Below are positions 47,689 through 58,869 of a stretch of DNA of 64,000 nucleotides, piece after piece. A model generated the notes under the pieces. That model was not told the origin of the DNA. It did not search any database and saw only the letters and a program-made list of their open reading frames with translations. The DNA is from Hofstenia miamia (taxonomy: Eukaryota; Xenacoelomorpha; Acoela; Hofsteniidae), in the NCBI GenBank assembly GCA_900660155.1, contig CABFPE010000140.1, positions 1,392,548 through 1,456,547 of the forward strand. Reading direction: 5' to 3'. How positions within the stretch are numbered: the first letter of the stretch is position 1; each line of letters starts with the position of its first letter. Made by a program: the position numbers and the translations under genes.

Positions 47689-48432
47689 TTAAAAGCGCTG
47701 CTTATCATCATTACGAGAAATCGCATCCAGTTCACGTTGTTCAATATTGCGTTGAACAAGGTAATTTTTTGCTTTGGAATTTTCTTTACAAGCACCAATA
47801 GTGTTGCCTAACGAGATCATATAAATGCACAATCCAAAAAGAGTAAGTACAACACCGACCACCATGAAAACAAAGAAAATCAAAATATCATCTTTTATTA
47901 CTGGGTTGATGTTCTTAAAATCGACTTTCCTAAAAGAACGGTAACCTTTCTCTACATCACCAACCAATACAGAATACTGTCGCAAATCAATATCGAATGC
48001 GTATGCAGCATTTGGATCCACTTCAGTTAGAACATAAAGCGAAAACACTATAAATATGGATATTGTGCTAATTGCAAAGGTAATCAGCCAACAAAGAAAT
48101 AGAAACATGCAAATGTAAAGCAAAGAATATTGAAGATATGATTTTGAAGAAACTGCGACGTAACTTCCATTTCCCCAAAACGAGTCCCGCGTTTGAGAAA
48201 CGCAAGTGGAGTAAAAAAGAGCACAGCAAATGAGCAGCGAAATCACAGTTAAACCCAATGAGAAGTATATGACGTATTTCGACACACTTTCGAAGCGGGC
48301 TTTGTCAACATTTTGCTTATTCATTAAATTCTCAAGATCAGTAAACCCAATATAAGTACTACTTAAATAAATAGATGCACCACATGAAACTAACAAAGTG
48401 GCAATAAATGAGCCTATTGGAACACCCTTCAT
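47689..48432 (-). CDS. M6 / myelin proteolipid protein family four-TM membrane protein
   Basis: The 247-residue frame has four hydrophobic segments (about 5-25, 53-75, 103-133, 183-207), the topology of PLP/DM20/M6. Diagnostic matches are VPIGSFIATLL (family: VPYASLIATIL) in TM1, SKYVIYF at the start of TM2 (family: FKYVIYG) and FDIDLRQYSV in the second extracellular loop (family: CLDLRQFG). The Cys before LDLRQ is Asp here, so one loop disulphide may be absent. M6 proteins sit in the plasma membrane of neurons and epithelia and shape filopodia and membrane stacking. Other family members usually begin with a short Cys-rich N-terminus encoded by a separate exon. Here a TTTAG acceptor directly precedes the ATG, so such an upstream exon may exist and be missed. 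The whole remainder is one exon. Confidence 0.8.
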   Translation of the reverse strand: MKGVPIGSFIATLLVSCGASIYLSSTYIGFTDLENLMNKQNVDKARFESVSKYVIYFSLGLTVISLLICCALFYSTCVSQTRDSFWGNGSYVAVSSKSYLQYSLLYICMFLFLCWLITFAISTISIFIVFSLYVLTEVDPNAAYAFDIDLRQYSVLVGDVEKGYRSFRKVDFKNINPVIKDDILIFFVFMVVGVVLTLFGLCIYMISLGNTIGACKENSKAKNYLVQRNIEQRELDAISRNDDKQRF

Positions 48433-48443
48433 CTAAACATAAA
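48433..48443 (-). promoter_or_regulatory. Splice acceptor abutting the M6-homologue ATG
   Basis: On the minus strand TTTTATGTTTAG ends immediately before ATG. It could join an upstream coding exon (expected for the family) or a 5' leader. Confidence 0.5.
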
Positions 48444-49282
48444 ATTATAGCAAATATTGTATTCCTAAGAATCAAAATTGAAAATATGTTATGAAATGAG
48501 AAATTCTTAGAAGTCAAATATACTTGTAGAGTGAAAAACATAAAGTAAAAAAATTTCAATTCCAGTAATACGATGACAAAATTAGACAACACTAGAATAG
48601 CTGAACACAGTATCTTTAAAAAGATTTTAGCAAAATGTCTAATTAAAATTGTTAGACACAAAAGAATGCATAAAAAGAGGAATCATTGAGGATGTATAGT
48701 GGTCATGGTAGCAGTAAGAGACGTTAACTCCTATTTATTATTTTATGAAAGATTTGGTTTGAGAGAATTGAAATGAAAAAAAGGGTTATAGATGTGAAAG
48801 CAGTAACGAAGCAAAATCACTTCAAATCAGTCGCACAATCGCAATTTTTGTAGACTGAAACAGGAACACGAAAATTTAAAAAAAAGTTTTTATATTCCGT
48901 CAAGTGAAAATTCCTATTTATTAGGATAAATAAATCAACTACCTACTCAGCGTTGAATAGAACATGTTTTGGTAAATTTCGTCAAAAACATGTTTTCCCA
49001 ACTTATAACTTCAGGTTTATTCAGGTAAGGCAGTATTCCATTAGAGAACGGTCACACAAAATCTAAATCGTTTCTTAAGTATGTGCTTTATTGCAGCTGA
49101 AGCAAGTTTGAAATTGTAGACAACGATTTTAGACATAATATCGTCCTAGAACACTACTCTATGGAACAAAAGAAGTAACACCTTCAAATTCAAAAACGAT
49201 TTATTCGTTGTTTTCTATTAAGATTGTATTAAAACAGTCAGTAGCAAAGCAAAATTATATAAATTACCAGTAAAATAACCAG
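48444..49282. other. Region upstream of the M6 homologue
   Basis: No upstream M6 exon with a Cys-rich start could be identified. Several T-rich stretches are present. Nothing else was recognised. Confidence 0.4.
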
Positions 49283-49723
49283 TAAAAACGATTTTTTCAG
49301 TCAAGGCCAGTGGAATTAATGAAAAATTGTGGCTATATAATGGTTGATTGTTTTCCTATTGCAGTGCTGTAAAAAGTATATAAATTTCAGTCTTTTAATA
49401 ATAGGTATTTTTGTCTCACGACAATACATCATTGGCGAACGTCAATGAATAGTTTATTCAAAAATTCTTGCAATCAGTTTTCGTAACTTCACATGTGACA
49501 CTAGTTGATAACAATATTGACCACACTCAAAGAAATGACAGATCCGGACCAAACCGGATTGGATAAAAAAACAGTACAATTTCAAACACTAATTTGCAGC
49601 ACAGTCCTGTATAGAAGATTCGATGTGGATTGAAACAATTCAATGTAAAAACCACAATTTAAATTAAGTATACTTCTCAGTGGCAGTCTAACTAAGTTTA
49701 GTTAGGGGAAGTTACAGTTATTA
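49283..49723. repeat. Copy 2 of the 440-bp near-identical repeat
   Basis: Same orientation and about 99 percent identical to 45218-45656. It lies about 850 bp upstream of the M6-homologue start, while copy 1 lies upstream of DNAJC2. Both of those genes are on the minus strand. Confidence 0.95.
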
Positions 49724-51239
49724 GAATCCATTATTGTTATCTATTAGACAAAAATCAAACGAAACTTTTTCGATTGCAATTTTTTCAAGTACACATATTG
49801 CATAGTATATATCAATTATCCTGCAAATTTGAGTCCGATATATACATAACTGACTGGTAATGAATGTCTAAATTTAGGATAGGCCCATTCAGAAATGACG
49901 CTGCCTTTTAAGTTACAAATACCTCAGATCAAATCGAGTGGACCGATCTCTATTTGATAAGTAAAAACTTTTTCTAGATTACAAACTATTGAAAAACTCC
50001 CAGATCGATATCTTAATTACCTGATGAGCTATTCATAGTTTTCTACATATTGGTACCATATATTTATCATAGCTGAGATTAACAAAATGCAGCAATTTAC
50101 CATAAATCATTAATTATACACTTCTAAATCTTAATTTAAAAAAATTAACCCTTTTCTTATATATAAATGTTCAAACAAATCCATGCTATTAATATTTAGT
50201 GGTCCATACTTATATCCATTTAATAAAAGTTTCTAGATGTAAATTTTAATTTGAAAACGATTACAAGGAGTTAGGAGTAAAATAACAAAAACGAACGTGA
50301 CAACACTGTCAGATCCAATGGAGTGATAGAAGACCAAATAGACAAAAGATTGATAATATTCTTTTAATAATACTTGGAATGTACAGATAAATAAAAACAG
50401 ATTCATAACTAATGCCGAAGAAGTTAATTCAATGATGACAGAATTATGTTTAAATATTTAAGTTTCTTAGTGGGAAAGTTTGAAAAACCGAAATCTTGTG
50501 AACGTTAATTAAATTTTATTTAAAATATAATCCAATAGTTTTACCGGATGGATTTGACTTTTGTAAATTTTAACACATTTTAAATCTAACAGATCATGAA
50601 GTAATATTATTGGGAAGCTCAAACTGCTTTAAAGTCAATTGCATCAGCCAATAGCACATCAAATAAGCAGTTTGAATTCATGAATAATAGGATTAGAGGC
50701 ATTAAAAATCAATTTGAAAAGCTTGCGAATTCGTTATCTGTTTATTTCACTAAATTAAGTATAAATTAATTATTGAATACAGAAAAGCTATATAAAAGTG
50801 ACCAGAATAAATAACACAATTCTAATGATTTGGTGCGACATAATATTATTGGGATTTTTCTGAACTTGATATTAAGAGAAGTGGTTAATTAACTCATAAT
50901 AAACCGAGACCTTTCGTTAAAACTTGCAAAAATTCCTGGAATCATCGCAAACTATTAGCCCGAAGATATAAATTAGAAGGAACTAATCTTTTTATCAAGC
51001 ATGTCCTTCACTGAATTAAATGCAGAAAAACGTCTTTTAAAATTTTGTTGGGATTAGGAACAAACAAATCTGATCCTATATTAGAAACTTAAAACTGTTT
51101 TATAAGAATTATTATCTAGACGATAGCAAGGACTTAATTGGTCTATAATGAAATAAACTCTTATGCATGACTAAAAAATGAAACAACGAAAAAGACTGTT
51201 GATTCATAATATAATATTTCACTTCCAAATGTAGAGAAT
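49724..51239. other. Intergenic, no feature secured
   Basis: AT-rich with scattered stops. Parts near 50600-51200 may be eroded LINE sequence continuing upstream of the next feature, but no motif could be fixed. Confidence 0.4.
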
Positions 51240-52500
51240 ATTAGGAATATTTCTAAGATTTCAATGAACAACTTGCTAAATCTATATAAGCCTCAAATAT
51301 GCTGTTTTACAGAAATATGGCTTGATTCAACATCTTTGTCTTCCATATGCTAGAAGATACAACGTTATTTCAAGGTATGATCGACGTTCTGATCCACATA
51401 GTGGTGTTCTGATTGCTGGTAATATCTTATAAGATTATTCATACTCTCAGCTTAATACTAATTGTATGTTTGAGTTTGCTTGCAATGCTGTTACTACTTA
51501 CGAAAACTCTTGTAATATTCTAATCTGTATGTACATTCCCCCATTACCAAAAAGATATGTTGTATGCATTTTCAACCTAACATCTGCTGACTGGGCTATG
51601 TACACTTCAAGCTGTGCATATTAAATGCAATTTATCAGTATTTTTTTAGAATTAAAAGGATACAACTGGTAACTGTTGCAACTCATTCTTTTGGTAACTT
51701 GATCTTATATTTATGACAAACTTAAACGCTGATTACATTACCAATGTAATTCAAAGTAATTATCATAATCTCTGACGCCATAGTCTTATTTTGTTTGTTA
51801 GGCTGTTTTACAGTGGAGTTTGAGAATTCATCTATTGAAATGAAATGTTCATTCAATAATGCATATTATTCTTCTATTAAACTTCTATTCAATGAGCTTC
51901 CTACAAAAAAGATTTGTACAATGTAAACGATTTTTGGAATTTTTGGAATGACAATTCATATTGTTTAATACATACTTTCATTCCACGAAAATAAAAATAA
52001 AATGCAAACTCCCTTCATTTTATTTATCTCAAACCGTTCATACCTTAAACAAAATAGATACGTGTAAGCGCAAAAAGATCAAACAATCATTATCTTTTGA
52101 AGAAAAGCTTAAGAAATTATATAATGACTTTAATGACTCAAATGAATTCGACAAAATGGTGTTTCTAAATTCGTTTGACTCAACTTCTCCTAATGCTAAG
52201 TTCAAACATTTAAGAGGATTAAGTAAAAGTCAAATTCCAAATATCATAGAATAGAATGAAAGATGTTTAAATACTTTCATTTATCTATATATAAAAAGAA
52301 AGATCAAATCATCATGACCTATATCAGTAACGAGTGGGTTTTCTCAAGGAAGTGCGATGGCTATTCGCAGATAATACAAAATTATTAACTACTGGTATCT
52401 TTCATGAAGTTATTCAAGATGAAATTAATGAGATTATTGCTTTAATGTTAATAAATCAAGAATAATCTGTTCTAGACAATTTTCAAACTCAACCAATCCT
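51240..52500 (+). mobile_element. Decayed LINE: endonuclease and reverse-transcriptase pieces
   Basis: The plus strand encodes KPQICCFTEIWLDSTSLS (endonuclease TEIWL block), then YARRYNVISRYDRRSDPHSG. A 97-codon frame (51961-52254) follows, rich in Lys and matching the linker between endonuclease and polymerase. A piece FADNTKLLTTG with VIQDEINEI corresponds to the YADD-type block, changed to FADN. Most of the polymerase is missing between the last two parts. It is an old internally deleted LINE of a clade distinct from the YADD copies at 21 and 34 kb. Confidence 0.6.
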
Positions 52501-52599
52501 TATTGTATCAAATTGGTGTAAGTTTTATTAGCTTTTTTGAAGAATCGAAGTGGCTTCAACATGTGTTTTATTTAGATATACAATATTAATTAAAGTGCA

Positions 52600-55290
52600 G
52601 TTTTAAAGGTAATTCGACCATGCATTGAGTTTATATTCTATGCCCAATAATGCTCGCCTATTTAATAATTTTTTTTTATTTTCTTCTCGAAGTGTTTATA
52701 GTTTTTCTCACATTTTTCTCAATACTTAAATCATTCCATAAGATTGAACATTTAAAAGAAAATGAGTCTTGACGATTATTGATACTAAAAAGTGTTTTAT
52801 TTCATTTATTGATTTTGATGTAATTATTAAGAAAACTTAATGAACTTAATTCATGAATAAATTTGTGAATCATACATAAAGATTGATACTGAATAAAATA
52901 GCTCGGCCCAAGACATGACATGATGATCTTAATTGCGCTATGGGTTTATGTTTTTCAATATAGTTTAGTCTTTTAAATGGCAAATTAAACATTTTTGCTA
53001 GTGATGAACGTTTTTGCGATGTGAGATTTTGAAAAACAAATGCACAGTAATTAAATTGACAAATGAATGAATTAGTTCTACATGGGACGGTTTTCCTACA
53101 TGCCGCAAATGCCATCGTTTTCAATTTTTGAGACAAAAAATTATCAAATTTTAAATCATTGTCTATTAATACACTTAAATATTTTACGCATTTACTTTCA
53201 CTAATTTCGTTGTCATATACACTAATTTTAATATTTTCAGTAAGCTTTTGTTGTTCTTTAGATAAAAAATGATAAATTGAGTTGTTAGAATTGATTATTA
53301 GTTTATTATGATTGAAATATGTTGTGAGATTTTCAATATCATTTTTCAAATGTTTGCCTGCTTCAAAGGATTTTTTGCTGTCCGTAACATACAAGTAGCG
53401 TCTGCATATTAATAAATAGTTCCATTTCTCGAGGATTTTGAAATGTCATTGACAAAGTGCGAAAAGAATGGGGCCTAATACAGTTCCTTGTGGTACGCCT
53501 AGATTTGCAGTAGTATAGTTTAAAAATGTGATCAATTTTTACTCTTTGTCTGCGATTCTCTAAAAAACTCATAATGAAATTTATTTCATTGACACTAAAA
53601 CCTTATAGCCTTAATTTTTCTTCTAAAATATCGAAATTCATTTAATTAAATGCTTTGCTTAAAGCAAATAAAGCAACCGCTGTAAACAAATTTTGATTTA
53701 AATTTTGTTTAACCTTTTCTGTGATTGATAAAATCGCATCAGATGTGCTGAATTTAGGTCGAAATCCAAATTGAATACTTGATAAAATTTGATTGTCATT
53801 GATTAAGTTGTACATTGTGCGGCTAGTAGTTTTTCAAATATTTTTTAGAAGGGGTGTGTTATACTAATTGGCATGTAGTTCATGGGGTCTAGCGGGTCTC
53901 TTTTTTATATAACGGTGAAATATCAGATTGCTTTAAAAGGGTGGGAAAGTCATTATTTAAAATACTTTGATTAAACGCTACAAGCAGGTATTCACCAAAA
54001 AATATAAAAATATTTCTTAATTATCAAATACGGTAGGTTACTGGATCCAATTATTTATTATTATATAGCTTATTTACTACATTTCTAAGCTCATAGTAGG
54101 AAATTAGGTTGAAATAAAACCGTTCCTTGCGTATATCAGGTTGGGATTAATTGTTTCCATTTTTTTCCATTTAAAATTGAATTTACCCATATTTTCAAAA
54201 TTTCTGTTTAAAATGTTTGCGATATCCTTCTTATTCTTGTACATCTTATCATGTTTGATTCCTTCAATGCTTATATTTAGCCCCTTAGTTTTAACAATTC
54301 TTTTAGTAAGAAAATTCCATTTTTGGTTAGATTTCTTTAGGCATTTGAATTAATCCTTTAATTTATATTCATAATTAAATTTGCGGCTTTTTTTGATGAA
54401 TTGCTTAGCGTGTTCATAAGTCCATTGGCCTTAATTTAGTGCTAATTAACTTTGTTCGCAACGGTGCTACTTTGTCTAACGCTTTGGTGATTTCACAAGT
54501 GATGAATTTTAACATAATATCGGCATCATTCAAAGTGTAGGTTATATCAAAGGATACGTTCTTCAAGAGGTGTATAAATTTTTGCTCATTAAAGTAGCTA
54601 AAATCCCTAGAATAAATACCTTTCCTATTTTTTGTCCTGAACTTATGGTTACTAAAATAAACGCAAAGATTGTGATCACTAAATGATTCAAGCATATAAG
54701 TTTTATATTTATTACAACTATCGGATTAAAAATAGTCAATTAAATTAGACAATCTAGTTAGGTTGTTTTTATTAAGAGTTTGAAAAGCAAAAATATCACA
54801 AATATAAAAAATTCGGTTTGATTCAACAGAATTTAAATAATTAGAATTAAAGTCTCCAAGGACACTAATAAACTTATTTTCAAGAATTGCATTTTCTATA
54901 TCTTCTTCAATTTTGTGGTTACAAAATTAAAAAATATAGTTTTTATTTGGATTGTAACAAATGTTTATGAGTTCGCTGTTGCAAGAATTTGAAAAAAATT
55001 TAGTTCAATCCACATACTTCTAAATCACGTTTTGATTTTAAGGATTTTGGAATAAGTATCAGTAATCGCCCACCACGTTCAGATCGATTTTTGAAATGAA
55101 TATCATAAGTATTAGTCTGGATTATATTAGAATGGTCAATTGTCAATCTTTTAACCAAGTTTCAGTAAATGCATATATAGCGTTGCTTCCAATTTTGCTG
55201 ACCGTTTGAATAAACTCATTGCGATTTGCACAAAGACTTCTACAATTTAGGTAAAATTTTTTAAAATTTTTCTTAAAATTATTTAATACA
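52600..55290 (-). mobile_element. Decayed LINE (endonuclease to reverse-transcriptase C-terminus)
   Basis: Reading the minus strand from the right: YLNCRSLCANRNEFIQTV with YAFTETWLK (endonuclease N-terminal block), then SFSDHNLCVYFSN (SDH block) and a 93-codon linker frame. Next come palm pieces near 53860-53590 and SFLENRRQRVKIDH, with remnants of the QGTVLGP and YADD region. Last is a 174-codon frame (53394-52870) with SKCVKYLSVLIDNDLKFDN and QRSSLAKMFNLPFKRL. The order is complete for ORF2 but many stops and shifts interrupt it. It faces the plus-strand LINE at 51.2 kb. Confidence 0.7.
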
Positions 55291-55590
55291 TCTTGTATTT
55301 TATTTTCGGAAATTGTTGGCCCTGGGTTACTTTCAATGTCTCCAGAAATAATTATTCGAATTTTTTTTCGAAATAATAATAATAATAATGAATTTAACCG
55401 AAATTAATGGTGTATACAAAAATAAAATAACATTTACAAACAAACAAAAAAGAATGACAAGAGAAAAACAATGAAAATTAAATGCGTAGATGACAAGAGG
55501 AGCAATTGCAGAAAAGAAATGAGTTGCATTTAGATAAAAAGAAGAATTCTGAGATAGAAAACAGAAGAAACAGGAGACCACAAATCGATT
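55291..55590. repeat. AT-rich spacer with AAT microsatellite
   Basis: A run of AAT units lies at about 55373-55389 and is followed by a purine-rich stretch. The long minus-strand open frame here is hydrophobic only because of the poly-pyrimidine composition of its strand; I do not treat it as coding. Confidence 0.5.
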
Positions 55591-56290
55591 TCAAGATTAG
55601 AAATTATTAAATTAGCTGGTAACTTTGTCAATGCGAGGTAAAAGAGATTAAGAGGATCGTGAGCCATTGATAGCGGGAGAGAATTTTAGGAAATCAAATA
55701 TATCGAAATCATAAAAGCCGAGTAGCAGTTTATTGAGAAAGGAATTTGAGATACAGCGAGATAGGCAAAAGTCTGGCTTTTAAAATGAGATGAAGGAAAT
55801 GTTTATTAGAAGAGTAGATTCAGCGAAGATCCCGGTGTAAAAGACGATCAATTTTAGTTGAGAAGGAAAAGATGAGATATCAACACTGAAATCCATAATA
55901 AAATGCGCTAAGACAATATGACTTGAAGATTGTTAATTTAGTGGAAATGTTAGAAGAACTGGGCATAGTGGATTTGAGAAAGTAAAAGATAGAAGACAAT
56001 TTTTTAGCTTTGTGAGAAATATTTATAGACCAGAAGAGAGAACGGGAAATCAAAATATCAAGATCACGAACATAAAGCTTGAAGGGAACAATGACGTCAT
56101 TTAAAAAGAAATCAGGAGAATAACAACAGCTTTTTTCCAAATTTGAGAAACGTAGAAGATGGGATAATTGATTGTAAGAGCTCAAACTAAGGATCATACC
56201 TAGAAGATGCAATGTTTTTTTTGCTAGAACAGGTGATAATTGATCATAAGGAATAGAGTGCGACTTAATAGAGGACCACATTTTAAAGAT
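55591..56290 (-). mobile_element. Reverse-transcriptase C-terminal fragment of another LINE-like element
   Basis: A minus-strand frame (56281-55880) reads KLYVRDLDILISRSLFWSIN and HKAKKLSSIFYFLKSTMPSS, then KLTIFKSYCLSAFYYGFQC. This follows the pattern of the polymerase thumb region (VKDLGI-type strand, the KA..LL helix, and the LYxSYVxPxLEYG-type block). The active site is not present. The downstream part, to about 55591, has no intact frame. The clade is uncertain. Confidence 0.5.
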
Positions 56291-57177
56291 TGTAAGTTTG
56301 AGAGTGACAGCAGATTTCTGGTCCGGTCGCGCTCGAGTACTGGCTCATAATTTTTTATCAAAATATTACTGATGTTAATCACCATTCAGGTAGTTAATAT
56401 TCTAAATGGATAGGGTTCGGGTGGATGCTAAACCCGTCAATCTATATTACAAATATTGATGATGAATTTACTTAAACATACAAAATTTTAGTATATTGCT
56501 AAAAATATTATTGATATTCAATTTGCATCATATTCATGTCCTGAATATGAATCATTACGTAAATGCAATAATCCTTGCAAAGCTGATTTATATATATTTA
56601 TATAAGTGAACAAACATATTTTCGAAATAAATGAAAATGTGCAGGTGAGTTAGTGTCTTCTTTGGCATGCACAATTTTATTGGTGGCACTCAGTCCTCCT
56701 TTCAAAAAATCTCTAATTAAGGGAAAATAATTGGTATTTGTATTTTGGATGCAAAAACCACGGAATTTCTTAAATTTCGAGAAATTCAAAAATAATGGTC
56801 GTTTTGTAATATAAATGAAGAATAATCATGTCCAAGATGTTTTATCTTCTCCATCAAAATCAAAATTTTGCATTTGAGATCCCAGGAAATTCAAAATTAA
56901 ATTCAATATTGAATATTATTCACAAGGATACAATATTCAACCAAAAAATCAATGAATAGAAAAATTCTAAAAATAGAATTACTTATTGTTTTAGAAAGTT
57001 AATAGCCTAATACTTTTTAGCCAAAACTCGAAATGGGTCTCTCCATTTCGGATGAAGCAATGTTTCGAAATATTTAACTTCGTATTAAATGAAAATTTAA
57101 GTTCGTGAAATCTATGTTCATAAATAATAGGCTTTTAAAATTTATGTTAATAAAATATTTTATAGAGTTCCTGAGGC
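56291..57177. other. Intergenic, nothing recognised
   Basis: AT-rich sequence with normal local CG frequency up to about 57110. No coding or repeat structure was secured. Confidence 0.5.
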
Positions 57178-57429
57178 TCACATCATCAATGCAAAACTGC
57201 TGGAAAAAGCTGTCCAGAATAAACTTTCAATATAGTCAGAAATTGCTTGAACATTAAGGGGACAAAGTTTAAATGTGCAATCCATGTGTAAATTAGCAGG
57301 AACAACTTCAATACTTTCAGGTAATGCCTCTGAACAAACGACTATGCTACATCCATGGGGAAGCACAGTAATATTAACTATACTTACAACCAAATTTTCA
57401 GTTACCTGTATTACTTCAAATTTTAGCAT
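57178..57429 (-). CDS. Open frame of 83 codons, unrecognised; possible exon
   Basis: The minus strand encodes VTENLVVSIVNITVLPHGCS followed by a Pro/Val-rich stretch and a C-terminal piece SDYIESLFWTAFSS. The frame is open upstream to an acceptor-like TATTAG at about 57452, and a donor-like CAGGTAACT lies inside it near 57410. I recognise no domain. It sits exactly where CG frequency collapses, so it may belong to a mobile element or to foreign DNA joined here. Confidence 0.25.
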   Translation of the reverse strand: MLKFEVIQVTENLVVSIVNITVLPHGCSIVVCSEALPESIEVVPANLHMDCTFKLCPLNVQAISDYIESLFWTAFSSSFALMM

Positions 57430-57990
57430 TTGTAATAAGCAATCAAATTCCTAATACATGTGAAAACAAGAATGGAAAACATCAATGTGAGTTTTTTCAT
57501 GAACCTTCTATGATTTCCATATGTATGTATGAGTGATGTATTTTAATAAATTTTTGAAAACAACACCACTTATATTTTACTAACATAAATACTACAAACT
57601 TATGCAGCATTCTCCTCCATCTTATAATAATTTGGGATTTTCACTAAAATTTAAATTTTTTTAGCTGAAATTGTTAAAAATACAGCAATCATTGAACAAT
57701 ATTCATTAAGCTTTGCAGAAATTATCTATCTTCTTGATAGTTTGTCATAACCTTCTTTTTACAAAAAATTTATTAATTTTTCCAGACTTCATTAGCTTTT
57801 TACACAATTTGCTTGTTGTATTCAATTTTCTACTAAACTAAATTTATAAATGCTACTTCTATTCATTTACCAACATTTTCTGATATAGTCACACATTTTT
57901 TCACCAACAAGCAAGGCAACAATTTCAATTGCAAAAAGAGCTTCTTGCAAGATTTATTGAAATAAAGGTGTTGCTTTGGTTATGTTACAG

Positions 57991-58012
57991 CAGTGGTTCT
58001 CAAACTTATTTG
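57991..58012 (+). repeat. hAT-type terminus
   Basis: CAGTGGTTCTCAAACTT at 57991 is a classic hAT end. It lies about 0.9 kb from the hAT transposase relic and could be one end of that element. No matching end with an eight-base duplication was located on the other side. Confidence 0.45.
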
Positions 58013-58047
58013 TAAATAACCATATTGGTATACTCTAATGTTTTTTA

Positions 58048-58720
58048 AAATTATTGTAAAGTCACTTGGGGACTTTTCATGATTATTATTAGTTATTTTA
58101 ATTGTAAATGACGTCAGTAGGACGTAATGATTTATTTCTAGTCTAGTTTTACAAAAGCTGCTTCATATCCCCTTGAATGGTGCTAATTATATTGCTCAAA
58201 TTTAATTGCAAGGGAAATTGATGACATCACTATCTTATGATTAGTTTTGATTGTACACAAAGACAGGTAATAACTTGAATTGTATAAATTGAGAAACAAT
58301 GTTGAGAAAAGTTCAGTAGAGTTTATCTAGTCTCAACTACTGTTTTACCTCCATATTTATCTTCATTATTTATTTTGAATTCAAAGTAATTGTGTAAGTA
58401 AGGTGACAATTTGGGAGTGCTTTCTCAAAGTACAGGGCAACACATAGCTCCTTTTAGATCTTCCAGCACAAATTGTGGACCATTTAGGTTGCATATACAG
58501 TTATGCCTAGGGTGATAATAAATCTCTCATTCAATGTTCAACATGTACATGCACCTATAATTTACAACACTGTGATGATACTATACCATTGGTTAGCATG
58601 AATAACTGGCAACTACAGGTTATTATTTAGTGAGCTGAGGTAACAATGAAAATGAGATGTTTATTTGTGGATGAGATAGAAATTAAAAAGTGAGACAAAT
58701 AGAGTAACACCATTCACTCA
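58048..58720 (+). mobile_element. LTR-retroelement fossil, copy A (LTR plus leader)
   Basis: The start TGTAAAGTCACTTGGGG matches two other places in the block (minus strand from 60612, plus strand from 62706). About 350 bp on, GGTGACAATTTGGGAG stands where a primer-binding site would lie. A shared downstream stretch includes TGAGCTGAG and GAGATAGAAATTA. The element is old and incomplete, with no internal genes seen here. Family is uncertain, perhaps Ty3-like. A hAT end lies just upstream. Confidence 0.45.
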
Positions 58721-58869
58721 AGTTAAGCACTTTATCATTTCTAAAGACATTGCTTTGGCTGGAAGTCATACAAATGGGTCATCTTGGATTTTACCTAAGG
58801 TAACTACTTACTTGGATGAATTACCAATGTTAAATTTTATAAGGTCTCTCTTTACTGGAATCAGGGCTG

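Noticed and set aside
45218-49723. The 440-bp direct repeats as the two LTRs of one element
   Set aside because: They lack TG..CA ends and flanking duplications, and the interval between them holds host genes and no retroelement proteins.
55333-55581. Hydrophobic minus-strand frame that looks like a membrane protein
   Set aside because: The plus strand is purine-rich here, so the reverse frame is Phe/Leu/Ser-rich by composition alone; it also spans an AAT microsatellite.
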